A stretch of 64,000 bases of DNA from Ensifer adhaerens (lineage in GTDB: Bacteria; Pseudomonadota; Alphaproteobacteria; Rhizobiales; Rhizobiaceae): the NCBI RefSeq assembly GCF_013283195.1, contig NZ_JABEKT010000002.1, forward strand, positions 372,001 through 436,000, read 5' to 3'. A program made the position numbers and the translations under genes. This document shows positions 55,607 to 64,000 of this stretch, piece after piece. The notes under the pieces were generated by a model, which worked only from the letters and a program-made list of their open reading frames with translations, did no database searches and had not been told where the DNA came from. Each line of letters opens with the position of its first letter. The stretch's first letter is position 1.

Positions 55607-58600
55607 TCAGCTGTCTGCGTGCGCCTCGGGCGCGCGGAGCACGGCGCCGACGCGTCTTGCGACAAGGACCTGCAGCGCGTGAACGCGCAGGAACAGCGCC
55701 GGCACGAAAAGCAGCGAAAGGGCGGTGGAGGCGAGCAGCCCGCCGATGACGACGATCGCCATCGGCGCGCGGAAGGCTCCGCCGTCGCCGAAACCGAGCG
55801 ACACGGGTACCATGCCGGCGATCATCGCCGCGGTGGTCATGATCACAGGCCGCGCCCGCTGTTCTGCGGCGGTGACCACGGCCTCGCGGGGGGCGTGGCC
55901 CTGCTTGATCAGCTGGCCAGAGAGATCGACGATCAGGATCGCATTCTTGGCGACAATGCCCATCAACATCAATGCGCCGATCAGCACCGGCATTGTCACG
56001 CCGTTTCCGGTGAGAGCGAGGGCCAGGATGCCGCCGGACAGGGCGAGAGGCAGGGATAACAGGATTGTCAGCGGTTGGAACGGGTTGCCGAAGAGGATCA
56101 GCAGGATCGCGAACACGGCGGCAAGCCCCAACAGCACTGCGCGGAGGAAGCTTGAAAAAAAGTCCTGCATCGACAGGGTCTCGCCGGCAGGCTGCAGGCT
56201 GACGCCCTCCGGCAAGGGGTTGTCTGCAATCCACGCCGTCACCGCCGACAGGGCGGTGCCTGACGAGACAGCCCCTTTGAGATCGGCGGTGATATCGATG
56301 CGCCGCAACCCGTCGCGCCGTATGATCTCGGCCGGGCCGGAACGTGCCACGACCTCGGCGATTGCCGCCAGCGGTACGACGTTGCCATCGGCAGTCCTCA
56401 GCGGCATGCCTTCTATCAGCGAAATGTCGATGTCATCTTCAGCCTCCACCCGGACCCGCACCGGAACCCGACGGCCCTGCAGATCGATGTGGGCCAGCTC
56501 GCGGCTGATGTCTCCGACAGTCGCCACGCGCACCGCGTCCGATAGCGCGTCGAGACTGATGCCGAGTTCCGAAACGAGGTCCCGGTCGGGCACGATCTGC
56601 AACTCGCTGCGAAGGGCGGGGCGAAGCGACGTCACTGTTCGGAACTCAGGCATTTCAGCCATCGCCGACGACAGGCTGTCGCTTGCCTGCTCCAGGCGGC
56701 CAGGTTGATCGCCGAGGAGCGTCAGCGAGAACTGGCGGCTGCCGGTCAACCCCAGTTCGCTGCTGCGGATATCCGCGATTGTTGCCAGTTGCCTGGTGAC
56801 ATCGGCGGCCACCTGCTGGCGGGTCCGGTTGCGCTCGGCCGGTGCCGTCAGCATCAGGTGAACGGTGAAGGACTGCTGGCTCGGTGGACCGAAAGTGAGA
56901 TCGCTGCGATAGGCGTAGATGTGCTGGACATCCGGGTCCTTCTTCAGGGAGCGCGCGATCTCGACGGATTTTTGCATCATCGACGAGGTGCTGGCTCCGT
57001 CGGCCATGTCGATTGCGAACGCCAGGCGGGTCCCGTCTTCCGTCGGGATGAACCCGCGCGGCAGGGTCGGCAGTACCGCCAGGAACGGCACCGCGACGGA
57101 AAGCAGGCCGAGCGCCAAAATCACGAGGGTCATGTCGATGTGGATGCTTCGCTCTCCCAACGACACTTTCTGCCGGCCGATCGACAGCCGCAGCAGTCGC
57201 GAATAAAATCCGTGGCTCCTTCCGGATTTGCTGCGCTCGCCCGGTGGCGCGGGCTTCAACAACGCCACCGCCAGCATGGGCGTCATCACTCGCGCGACCA
57301 GCAATGACAGGAGCGTCGCGACGGCCACGGTCAGTCCAAACTCCCGGAAGTATCGACCGGGCAGACCTTCGATCAGCGCCAGCGGCAGGAAAACCGCGAC
57401 AACGGTCAGCGATATCGCGATGACCGAGCTACCGATCTCCTCCGTCGCATCGATGACCGCGCGCCAGATCGTCTTTCCCATTTCACGGTGACGCGACACG
57501 TTCTCGATCTCCACTATCGTGTCATCGACGAGAAGGCCGATCGCCAGCGTCAGGCCCAAAAGGGAAACGAGATTGAGTGAGAAGCCGAGAACTTCCATGG
57601 CAAGAAAGGTCGGGATCACCGCCAGCGGCAGAGCGATGGCAGCGATGAGCGTCGCGCGCCGATCCCGCAGGAACAGAAAGACGACTGCGATGGTGCACAG
57701 CGCGCCCTCGGCCATGGTTCGCATCGTGCCGGTGAAGTTGTTGCTGACGTAGCTGGCGTTTTCGTCGAGCAGCGTGAACTGCACCGCAGTCTCGGCATCG
57801 TCGAGACGCTGAACTGCGGATCTTATCTGCTCGAATGTCTCAACCTCGTTGGCCCGCTTTTCGGCAAAGATCGCCAAGGCGACGATCGGATCGGCATCGA
57901 GCGTCGCGAAACCCGAAGGCTCGCTCCAGGCATCCTCGATCCTGGCAATGTCGGAAAGCCGGTTGCTGGATCCGGGGCCGGTTCTGACGGTAAGCGCGTC
58001 GAGATCCTCCACCGACATAGGTGCCGAGACGGTGCGGATCGGCTCGTCGAAGCCGTCGGTCTCCGTCGTTCCGGAGGCCCGGTTGTCGCTGACGGCACGC
58101 AGTGCCCGGCTGACGTCCTGTGGCGCCAGGCCACGGGCGATCATTTCATCTTGCTGCAGCCAGACCCTGATCTCCCGCTCGCTGCCGCCAACCCGGACAA
58201 TCCTGCCGACGCCCGGCACTTTTTCCAGGATGGGGCGAATGCGCTCGTCGGCGCGCCTGGAGATCGCCGGCAGCGCCAGCTGGTCGGAGCGCAGAGCATA
58301 AGTGGCGATTGCCAGACGCCGTATGTTGGAAAGCTCGATCGAAGGCTCCTCCAGATTTGCCGGCAACTGGCTGCGGACCGTCCGCATCGCCGCCTGTACC
58401 CGATCCAGCGCGACATCTGGCGAAATGTGGGTGGCGAATTCTGCACTCAACGTGACACTGCCGTCACTGATCGTGGCGTCCAGACGCTCAAGACCTTCGA
58501 TGTCCTCGAAGGCGTCCTCGATCTTTTTCGCTACCTGCATTTCCAGGTCGCTCGGCGATGCCGCCTGCTGACGCAGCATGATCGTGACGACAGGAAAGTC

Positions 58601-58726
58601 CATTTCCGGGAAGCGGTTGACCGGCAGTGAGGTCAGGGACAGCCACCCCATAACCGTCAAAACGAGAAACAGCGCAACGCCGATGGTGGGGCGCTCGATC
58701 GACCATTTCGAGACGTTGATGGCCAT
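55607..58726 (-). CDS. RND-family efflux pump inner-membrane transporter
   Basis: The 1039-residue protein has the RND layout: two halves of six helices, each with a large periplasmic loop. The N-terminal RPTIGVALFLVLTVMGWLSL and ISDGSVTLSAEF segments are present, and GLLVDDTIVEIENV in helix 4 holds the paired aspartates for proton relay. It is an HAE-type multidrug or small-molecule exporter. The start at 58726 (MAINVSKWSI) follows a GAGG site 8 bp away. It lies 8 bp after its adaptor gene and is the last gene of the hemA-adaptor-pump unit. No outer-membrane TolC-like gene is in the window. Confidence 0.94.
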   Translation of the reverse strand: MAINVSKWSIERPTIGVALFLVLTVMGWLSLTSLPVNRFPEMDFPVVTIMLRQQAASPSDLEMQVAKKIEDAFEDIEGLERLDATISDGSVTLSAEFATHISPDVALDRVQAAMRTVRSQLPANLEEPSIELSNIRRLAIATYALRSDQLALPAISRRADERIRPILEKVPGVGRIVRVGGSEREIRVWLQQDEMIARGLAPQDVSRALRAVSDNRASGTTETDGFDEPIRTVSAPMSVEDLDALTVRTGPGSSNRLSDIARIEDAWSEPSGFATLDADPIVALAIFAEKRANEVETFEQIRSAVQRLDDAETAVQFTLLDENASYVSNNFTGTMRTMAEGALCTIAVVFLFLRDRRATLIAAIALPLAVIPTFLAMEVLGFSLNLVSLLGLTLAIGLLVDDTIVEIENVSRHREMGKTIWRAVIDATEEIGSSVIAISLTVVAVFLPLALIEGLPGRYFREFGLTVAVATLLSLLVARVMTPMLAVALLKPAPPGERSKSGRSHGFYSRLLRLSIGRQKVSLGERSIHIDMTLVILALGLLSVAVPFLAVLPTLPRGFIPTEDGTRLAFAIDMADGASTSSMMQKSVEIARSLKKDPDVQHIYAYRSDLTFGPPSQQSFTVHLMLTAPAERNRTRQQVAADVTRQLATIADIRSSELGLTGSRQFSLTLLGDQPGRLEQASDSLSSAMAEMPEFRTVTSLRPALRSELQIVPDRDLVSELGISLDALSDAVRVATVGDISRELAHIDLQGRRVPVRVRVEAEDDIDISLIEGMPLRTADGNVVPLAAIAEVVARSGPAEIIRRDGLRRIDITADLKGAVSSGTALSAVTAWIADNPLPEGVSLQPAGETLSMQDFFSSFLRAVLLGLAAVFAILLILFGNPFQPLTILLSLPLALSGGILALALTGNGVTMPVLIGALMLMGIVAKNAILIVDLSGQLIKQGHAPREAVVTAAEQRARPVIMTTAAMIAGMVPVSLGFGDGGAFRAPMAIVVIGGLLASTALSLLFVPALFLRVHALQVLVARRVGAVLRAPEAHADS

Positions 58727-58734
58727 CGGATGCC

Positions 58735-60054
58735 TCACCGGTTTGAGGCGATGACGGCGGCGGGCAAAACGGGCGTGACGCGCATGCCGGCGCGCACCAG
58801 GCTGCCCGACCGCAGGACGACCTGCTCGCCGGACGATACCCCTGAGACGATCTGGACAGCCTCGGCGGTCTTGCGGCCGGTGACGACGGCGCGCGTTTCG
58901 ACGGTTCCGTTGGCTACCAGCTGCACCTGGCTGCCATCGGCCGTGGGCTGGACGGCGCTGAGTGGCAGGACGATCTGCATCTGCTCCGTCGTGCGGATTT
59001 CCGCGCGCGCAAAGGCGCCGAGCCTAACCATGACGTTCGGCGGAAGGGCTATGCGGACACGCGCCATTCTGGTGGTCGGTTCGATCCGCGGCGATAGATG
59101 CCGGACGGTGCCGGCCAGGGGTACCTCGATCCCCGGGATGGAGATGGAGGCTGCCGTTTCAGGCCGGATCCGATCCATCATGCGCATGGGAACCAGCGCC
59201 TCGAGCTCGAAAAGTCCGTCCCGGGCGATGCGAAACAGCGGCGTCTTTCCCGTGGCTATGTCGCCCACATGAGCGAAGCGCTCGACGATAATGCCGGACG
59301 CGGGCGCTCGTACGCGCGTTCGCTCGAGATGGGCAGTCAGTTCGCGGCGCTTGACCAACGCGATGGCGCGCTCGGCCAAGGCGACCCTCTTTGCCTGTTG
59401 CGCGGTGGCAAGCTTGGCTTCGGCGACAAGCACATCGGCCTGGCGTTGTTCGAGGACGTCCAGGGACGTTACTCCGGATTTCGAGAGTGGGTCGGCACGG
59501 GCCAGTGCCTTGCCAGCGAGATCGAGATTTGTTTGCGCAAGCGCGATCGTACTCTCGCTTTGGGTCAACAGAGCATTGGCGCGCTCGATCTCGACGTCGT
59601 TCATCGCCAGGGCGATCTCGCCCAGGTCGGACATCAGGACGGCCAGGACCTGGCCCTCTCGAACCGTATCGCCTTCCTCGGCCAGGATGGACAGAACGCC
59701 GGCGCCATCGCTCTCCGTCCCCACGAGCACGTCCTCGCGGGCGACGATCGACCCGGAAACAGTGCTTGTGGTCGTGAGGTCGCCGGGTGACGCATTGACG
59801 ACCGACACGCTCATCACGGAGGCATCGTCGCCAGAGGTGGCACCGGCCGATCCTGTAGCGACCGCCATTGCCGTCCCTGCGGTTGGGGAGAGATGGCCGA
59901 CAACCATCGGGTAGGCTGCCGCAAGCAGGGCCGCTACGGCAATGAGTGCGACGGAACCGACCGTTCTGCGTCGCCTGTGGTTCTTTTCCGACGCGGTTCC
60001 TGGCTGTCGGTCCAGCGGCGACGTATCGAGATGTGTTGGTCGTCTGCGGATCAT
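58735..60054 (-). CDS. RND efflux periplasmic adaptor (membrane fusion protein)
   Basis: The 439-residue adaptor has a cytoplasmic N-terminus, one membrane anchor (VGSVALIAVAALLAAAYPMVVGHL), a biotinyl-lipoyl-like half (TSTVSGSIVAREDVLVG and GAGVLSILAEEGDTVREGQVLAVL), a coiled-coil hairpin (about 190-270) and the closing lipoyl half RTRVRAPASGIIVERFAHVGDIATG. Beta-barrel and membrane-proximal domains follow. It links the RND pump to an outer-membrane channel. The ATG at 60054 follows AGAGGTG; the longer frame to 60411 is a shadow over hemA. It lies 17 bp after hemA. Confidence 0.92.
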   Translation of the reverse strand: MIRRRPTHLDTSPLDRQPGTASEKNHRRRRTVGSVALIAVAALLAAAYPMVVGHLSPTAGTAMAVATGSAGATSGDDASVMSVSVVNASPGDLTTTSTVSGSIVAREDVLVGTESDGAGVLSILAEEGDTVREGQVLAVLMSDLGEIALAMNDVEIERANALLTQSESTIALAQTNLDLAGKALARADPLSKSGVTSLDVLEQRQADVLVAEAKLATAQQAKRVALAERAIALVKRRELTAHLERTRVRAPASGIIVERFAHVGDIATGKTPLFRIARDGLFELEALVPMRMMDRIRPETAASISIPGIEVPLAGTVRHLSPRIEPTTRMARVRIALPPNVMVRLGAFARAEIRTTEQMQIVLPLSAVQPTADGSQVQLVANGTVETRAVVTGRKTAEAVQIVSGVSSGEQVVLRSGSLVRAGMRVTPVLPAAVIASNR

Positions 60055-60071
60055 GACGACACCTCTTGCCC

Positions 60072-61427
60072 CTATGAGTGCATCTCGTGGACGGGAACGT
60101 CGTCGGCCGCCGTCGCGGGCAGCAGCGCCATCACTTTTCGACAGCCCTCGCATTGCGCGGGGTCGGGCAGAGGCAGCCTGTTTGCCATGCGCCAGCGCGG
60201 CATCGTCGGTCCGATCGGCCGGGTGCGGGCGAGGTGATGCTGCGACCAGACCGCATCGAGCGCGTCGACGAGATAGTCGATGTCTTCGTAACTGTGCAGC
60301 GGCGACGGGGTGATCCTCAGCCTCTCGGTGCCGCGCGGCACGGTCGGGTAATTGATCGGCTGAATGTAGATATCGAAGCCATCGAGCAGCCGATCGGAAA
60401 CGGCCCGACACTTCGCCGCGTCGCCAACGACGACCGGAACGATATGGCTCGGATTGTGCATATGCGGGATACCGGCGGCGTCGAGCTTGTCGCGCAGCAT
60501 GCGCACCCTGTCCTGCTGTGCCCTGCGCTCGCTCTGGCTGGTCTTCAGATGCCGGACGGAGGCTAGGGCACCGGCTGCCAGCATCGGCGGCAGCGCGGTC
60601 GTGAAGATGAAGCCGGAGGCGAAGGAGCGCACGAAATCGACGATCGGCCCCGTCGAGGCAATATAACCTCCGACCACTCCGAACGCCTTTCCAAGCGTAC
60701 CCTGGACGATGGTCAGGCGATCCATGACGCCGTCGCGTTCGGCGACGCCGGCGCCACGGCGACCATAGAGACCGACCGCATGCACTTCATCCAGGTAGGT
60801 CATGGCATTGTAGCGGTCGGCAACGTCGCAAAGTTCCTTGATCGGGGCGATGTCACCATCCATCGAATAGACGGATTCGAACGCGACAAGCTTGGGCCGA
60901 TCGGGCTCCACCTGTTCTAGGCAGCGGGCGAGATCTTCCGGGCTGTTGTGTTTGAAAATCCGGTAGTCCGCGCGCGAGTGGCGGATGCCCTCGATCATCG
61001 AGGCGTGATTGCCCGCATCCGACAGAACGACGCATCCCGGCAACTTGGCCGCAAGCGTCGACAGCGCCGCCCAGTTGGAGACATAGCCTGATGTGAACAG
61101 CAATGCTGCTTCCTTGCGGTGTAGATCGGCCAGTTCGCGCTCAAGCAACACATGCGCGTGGTTCGTGCCTGCGATGTTGCGCGTTCCGCCGGCACCGGCG
61201 CCGGACAGGTCCAGCGACTGGTGCATGGCGCTTCGGACTTTCTCGTGCTGGCCCATCCCGAGGTAGTCGTTCGAACACCAGACCATGACCTCGCGAACAC
61301 GATCTCCCTCGTGGAGTCTGGCATGCGGAAAAGCGCCGGCCATGCGTTCGATATCGGCAAAGACGCGATATCGCCCTTCCTGGCGCAGTCCCTCCAGGGC
61401 GTTGGTAAAAAAGACACCGTAGTCCAT
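60072..61427 (-). CDS. hemA: 5-aminolevulinate synthase (HemA, C4 pathway)
   Basis: The 451-residue PLP enzyme condenses glycine with succinyl-CoA to make 5-aminolevulinate, the first step of heme synthesis in Alphaproteobacteria. Motifs include WCSNDYLGMGQH, GTRNIAGTNHAHVLLERELA, VYSMDGDIAPI, YLDEVHAVGLYG and TLGKAFGVVGGY with the Schiff-base lysine, then NYPTVPRGTERLRITPSPLH. It is about 45 residues longer than most bacterial HemA, because of a C-terminal tail that contains QCEGCRK. The ATG at 61427 follows GGAGGGGG. It is 17 bp upstream of an RND adaptor gene, an unusual association. A one-mismatch NnrR-like box lies at 61592-61605. It may be a second hemA (hemT-like). Confidence 0.92.
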   Translation of the reverse strand: MDYGVFFTNALEGLRQEGRYRVFADIERMAGAFPHARLHEGDRVREVMVWCSNDYLGMGQHEKVRSAMHQSLDLSGAGAGGTRNIAGTNHAHVLLERELADLHRKEAALLFTSGYVSNWAALSTLAAKLPGCVVLSDAGNHASMIEGIRHSRADYRIFKHNSPEDLARCLEQVEPDRPKLVAFESVYSMDGDIAPIKELCDVADRYNAMTYLDEVHAVGLYGRRGAGVAERDGVMDRLTIVQGTLGKAFGVVGGYIASTGPIVDFVRSFASGFIFTTALPPMLAAGALASVRHLKTSQSERRAQQDRVRMLRDKLDAAGIPHMHNPSHIVPVVVGDAAKCRAVSDRLLDGFDIYIQPINYPTVPRGTERLRITPSPLHSYEDIDYLVDALDAVWSQHHLARTRPIGPTMPRWRMANRLPLPDPAQCEGCRKVMALLPATAADDVPVHEMHS

Positions 61428-61854
61428 TGCCCCCTCCTCAGTGCGGTTGGCTCGATCCGTCCGGAATGGTCGATTTCGAACCCTCGTATAGTAGGGCTTT
61501 TTAGGAAGGCGTGACACAGACTTAGGTTCAGCGAGGTTTTCGACGTAGGTACCGGCCCCGCAAGACCAAAGTCCGATGTGAGATCTTGCCGTTGACATTT
61601 CGCACGACAGAAAGGCCTGCGAGGAGCGCGACCACCGTGCCGGTGGTGGCCACGGCTAGGATGACGACCTTGCCGCAATCGATGAATGAGCGTGCGTCGA
61701 GCCGCACGCCGTAGCGCTTTACATCGGCTGCGAGCACGGAATCGCGCCCGAGACGGGGTGAGATATGAATTCCTCCCGATAAGCGACAAGGCTTCGTGCG
61801 AACGTCTTTCGGTCCTGCAATCGGCGTGATTGGTTCAGCGCTATCAGAAGCGGC
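61428..61854. other. non-coding region upstream of hemA with one weak small ORF
   Basis: This 427-bp stretch holds the hemA promoter. It contains TTGACATTTCGCAC (61592-61605), which matches the NnrR/FNR box except for the final base. A minus-strand frame at 61528-61737 (GTG start, 69 residues with one hydrophobic helix) has no good ribosome site and I do not count it as a gene. Confidence 0.5.
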
Positions 61855-62643
61855 CTACTCGCCCGCGACGACAAGCCCTTCGACAGCGGCCGCTAGCGCA
61901 TCGAAGCCGGGCTTCTGGCGGGCTTTCGCATCGGTGATGAGATGGGCCATCTCTCCGGTCTCGCAGAAGACCGAACGGCTGACGACACCGACCTTGGAAT
62001 GGTCGGCGAGAATGATCGTCCGGCCGGAGTTGCGCACCATGGCACGGGCGATCTCGGCGCCATGGAGAAAATAGTTCATCGCGCCCATCGTGGCGTCGAC
62101 ACCCCAGGGAGCAAGGAGCGCAATGTCCGCGCGGTAGCGCTGGATGTCGTTGATGGTTGCCTCGCCGAAGGTCTCCATCGGATCCTGCTTGACGTTTCCG
62201 GCGAGCAGAATGACGCGCGTGCCGCGCGAAAGCTCGCCGGCCCGTTCCGTCAGTTGGCTGGCAACGTCGATGGAATTGGTGAGGATGGTGAGGTTGCTGA
62301 GGCCGCTCGGGCCGGCGAGCGCCTCGGCCATCGTCGAACTGGTCGAGCCCGCATCCATGAAGATGGTCTGGCCGCTTTCGAGGTACCCGAGGGCGGCCGC
62401 GCAGATCGCACGCTTCTCTTGCAGACGCAGCGTGATGCGCACGCCGAAGGTCGTGTCCTCCCGCGTTACCGGAACAGCGCCGCCGCGCACCCGACGCAAC
62501 TCCCCTGCCATCTCCATTTCCATGAGGTCGCGGCGGATCGTTTCGCGCGACACGCCGAAATCATCGACGATGCGGTCGATCGATACCTGGCCATAGGCCG
62601 CAAGCAGCGAACGGATTTTCTGTTGACGCTCTTCTTGCCACAT
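61855..62643 (-). CDS. DeoR-family sugar-phosphate-responsive repressor
   Basis: The 262-residue regulator has an N-terminal DeoR winged helix-turn-helix (RQQKIRSLLAAYGQVSIDRIVDDFGVSRETIRRDLMEMEMAGELRRVRGGAV) and a C-terminal sugar-phosphate isomerase-like sensor domain (FMDAGSTSSTMAEAL to ILADHSKVG). DeoR proteins sense phosphorylated sugars. The ATG at 62643 follows GGGAGG; the frame upstream to 62847 would cover the repeats at 62684-62754 and is rejected. It is divergent from the phosphatase gene and probably controls it through those repeats. Confidence 0.92.
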   Translation of the reverse strand: MWQEERQQKIRSLLAAYGQVSIDRIVDDFGVSRETIRRDLMEMEMAGELRRVRGGAVPVTREDTTFGVRITLRLQEKRAICAAALGYLESGQTIFMDAGSTSSTMAEALAGPSGLSNLTILTNSIDVASQLTERAGELSRGTRVILLAGNVKQDPMETFGEATINDIQRYRADIALLAPWGVDATMGAMNYFLHGAEIARAMVRNSGRTIILADHSKVGVVSRSVFCETGEMAHLITDAKARQKPGFDALAAAVEGLVVAGE

Positions 62644-62683
62644 CGCGAAGCCTCCCTTGCAGCTTCTTGATATGCGACGCCTC

Positions 62684-62754
62684 GCATTGCCACAAGCGCC
62701 ATATCGCTCGCCGCATAAAAACACATATTGCCACGAAAAACGCATATTGCCACA
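62684..62754 (+). promoter_or_regulatory. phased ATTGCCAC direct repeats, DeoR operator
   Basis: Three copies of ATTGCCAC lie at 62686-62693, 62727-62734 and 62746-62753, all in the same direction, with a longer shared core CATATTGCCACR in the last two. Start-to-start spacing is 41 and 19 bp, close to four and two helical turns, so all three face the same side of the DNA. This is typical of DeoR operators. They sit between the DeoR gene and the phosphatase gene. Confidence 0.65.
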
Positions 62755-62900
62755 TTCGACAATTGCCTGTACGTAGATCGCACAGGTCGGACTTACCCGA
62801 TCAGCATCTTCAATCAGTCGGAGCCAAGGCCGGCGCCCAACCTGCATGCATTGCGGGAACGATGGCGGCTGCCGGCAAACGGGAAAGCGTAAAACAGAGA

Positions 62901-63719
62901 ATGACCAGCGCCGCCCTCATCGAAGACAAACATGTGGCATTCGCCGTGGAGCTGGCGGATATCGCTCGGGCCGTGCTCAGAGAAAACCGCCTGGCGCGGG
63001 TCGACGTCTCGGTCAAGGCGGACCGCAGCCTTGTGACGGCCATGGACATCCTCATCGAGGACCGGCTGCGCGGCATGATTTCCGCGCAGTATCCCTCCCA
63101 CGGCATCATCGGCGAGGAGCGCGACTGGGTCCGCCCCGGCAGCGAACATGTCTGGGTGCTCGATCCGATTGACGGTACGACGGCCTTCATCGCCGGTATG
63201 CCCGTCTACGGTACGCTGATCGCGCTTGCCGTCGGCGGCGTGCCGCGCCTCGGCATCATCGACATTCCGGCAATCGACTCGCGATGGATCGGCGCTGAAG
63301 GCCGGCGCACGACGCGCAATGGCCAGAAGGTCAGCGTGCGTTCCTGCGCCTCGCTTGCCGAGGCGATCATGACCAACAGCAACCAGGATTATCTGGCACA
63401 GAACGAACGCCCCGCGCTCGACCGGCTGCGCGCGGCCACCAGCGCGCGGGTCTATGGCGGGGCGAGCCTCAACTATGGCCTTCTTGCCGATGGGCGCACC
63501 GATCTGGCGCTTGATGGCGGCCAGAAGGTTTTTGATTTCGCGCCCTTCCGGCCCATCGTCGAAGGTGCCGGCGGTATCGTCACGGACTGGGCCGGCGCGC
63601 CGCTGACGCTGGAAAGCTCCGGCCAGCTGCTGGGGGCGGGCGACGCCAGGGTGCACGCCCAGGCGCTCGATCTCGTCAAGGACATGAAATCCGGCTCTGC
63701 CGTTTCGGTCAACGCATAA
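62901..63719 (+). CDS. inositol monophosphatase-family sugar phosphatase
   Basis: The 272-residue protein has the lithium-sensitive phosphatase motifs: GIIGEERD (metal-binding Glu), WVLDPIDGTTAFIAGMPVYG (the DPIDGT metal and catalytic motif) and a late FDFAPFRPIVEGAGGIVTDWAG. The position that often reads WD is replaced by FD. It removes phosphate from inositol phosphate, histidinol phosphate or another sugar phosphate. The start at 62901 is favoured; 62862 is an alternative. An ABC importer of the ferric/sugar-phosphate type begins 26 bp later, so both may serve uptake of a phosphorylated compound. Confidence 0.85.
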   Translation: MTSAALIEDKHVAFAVELADIARAVLRENRLARVDVSVKADRSLVTAMDILIEDRLRGMISAQYPSHGIIGEERDWVRPGSEHVWVLDPIDGTTAFIAGMPVYGTLIALAVGGVPRLGIIDIPAIDSRWIGAEGRRTTRNGQKVSVRSCASLAEAIMTNSNQDYLAQNERPALDRLRAATSARVYGGASLNYGLLADGRTDLALDGGQKVFDFAPFRPIVEGAGGIVTDWAGAPLTLESSGQLLGAGDARVHAQALDLVKDMKSGSAVSVNA

Positions 63720-63745
63720 GCCTGAAGACAAAGAAGAGGGAACTC

Positions 63746-64000
63746 ATGGGCATAGCGATCTCCAACCTGTCGGTGCGATACGGCGCCGAGACCGTCATTT
63801 CCGGCCTGTCGCTGGATATTCCGCAAGGCTGCTTCTTCACGCTGCTCGGCCCCTCCGGCTGCGGCAAGACCACACTGTTGCGCACCATTGCAGGTTTTGC
63901 GCCGGCAAGCGGCGGCCAGATCCGTTTCGGCGGACGCGACGTCACCGAACTGCCGCCGCACAAGCGCGCGATCGGCATGGTGTTCCAGGACTACGCGCTC
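63746..64000 (+). CDS. ABC transporter ATPase of the Fe3+/sugar-phosphate/polyamine type (partial)
   Basis: Only the first 85 codons are in the window. They show the ABC start (MGIAISNLSVRYGAETVISGLSL), Walker A GPSGCGKTT and the Q-loop MVFQDYAL, typical of the FbpC/PotA/AfuC group. It lies 26 bp after the phosphatase gene with a GAGGGAA ribosome site. With the DeoR regulator and phosphatase it suggests an importer for a phosphorylated sugar or inositol derivative, as for AfuABC (inference). The substrate cannot be assigned without the missing genes. Confidence 0.85.
   Translation, partial: MGIAISNLSVRYGAETVISGLSLDIPQGCFFTLLGPSGCGKTTLLRTIAGFAPASGGQIRFGGRDVTELPPHKRAIGMVFQDYAL

Noticed and set aside
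61528-61737. 69-residue minus-strand ORF with one hydrophobic helix
   Set aside because: GTG start without a ribosome site, no known family, and it lies in the hemA promoter region. Noted in the hemA upstream entry but not called as a gene.

Overview
The window is about 64 kb of GC-rich, gene-dense DNA. Gene content, gene order and protein style (NnrR/NnrU/NnrS, NorEFCBQD, NirK-NirV, NasTS, many ABC importers) point to an alphaproteobacterium of the Rhizobiaceae, most like Ensifer/Sinorhizobium or Rhizobium. It reads as an accessory replicon or metabolic island: no rRNA, tRNA, IS element or CRISPR array was seen. The genus assignment is inference from recognised families; no search was run.

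1-16.7 kb is a partial denitrification and nitric-oxide island. It begins with the end of ubiD and with ubiX, then nnrU, a hemerythrin-like gene and a 53-residue membrane ORF. It continues with norEF, norCBQD, an anaerobic hemN, a DUF2249/12-TM/DUF2249/DUF59 module, nnrS, nirK, nirV and the Crp/Fnr regulator nnrR. Seven TTG-N8-CAA palindromes (NnrR/FNR-type boxes) sit in front of the transcription units. NirK and NorBC together give nitrite -> NO -> N2O; no nosZ and no respiratory nitrate reductase lie here.

17.0-29.2 kb is the assimilatory nitrate operon: nasT and nasS (antiterminator and its nitrate-sensing partner), then a sigma-54 promoter and a leader RNA with a NasT-type hexaloop hairpin, then nrtA-nrtB-nrtC-nirB-nirD-nasA-cysG. 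The cysG copy loses its uroporphyrinogen methyltransferase C-terminal half and looks broken.

29.2-41.9 kb holds a DUF4242-cyclase fusion, a polyol ABC importer operon with a xylitol/sorbitol-type dehydrogenase and an AraC regulator, a membrane hybrid histidine kinase, a winged-helix/TPR regulator, a DUF1127 protein and an MFS permease.

41.9-54.0 kb is a bidirectional cluster that looks built for importing and breaking down D-amino-acid-containing peptides. It has a D-threonine aldolase/D-serine dehydratase-fold enzyme, two oligopeptide ABC ATPases, a LysR regulator, a peptide-binding protein, two permeases, a cytoplasmic S12 (beta-lactamase-fold) hydrolase, an alpha-oxoamine-synthase-fold PLP enzyme and a DppA-type D-aminopeptidase. 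It is the best candidate for a poorly described system.

54.0-64 kb carries an AraC/GyrI-like regulator with a DUF1801 protein, an apparent operon joining 5-aminolevulinate synthase to an RND efflux pump, and at the edge a DeoR regulator, an inositol-monophosphatase-family enzyme and the start of an ABC importer ATPase. Helically phased ATTGCCAC direct repeats lie between the DeoR gene and the phosphatase gene.
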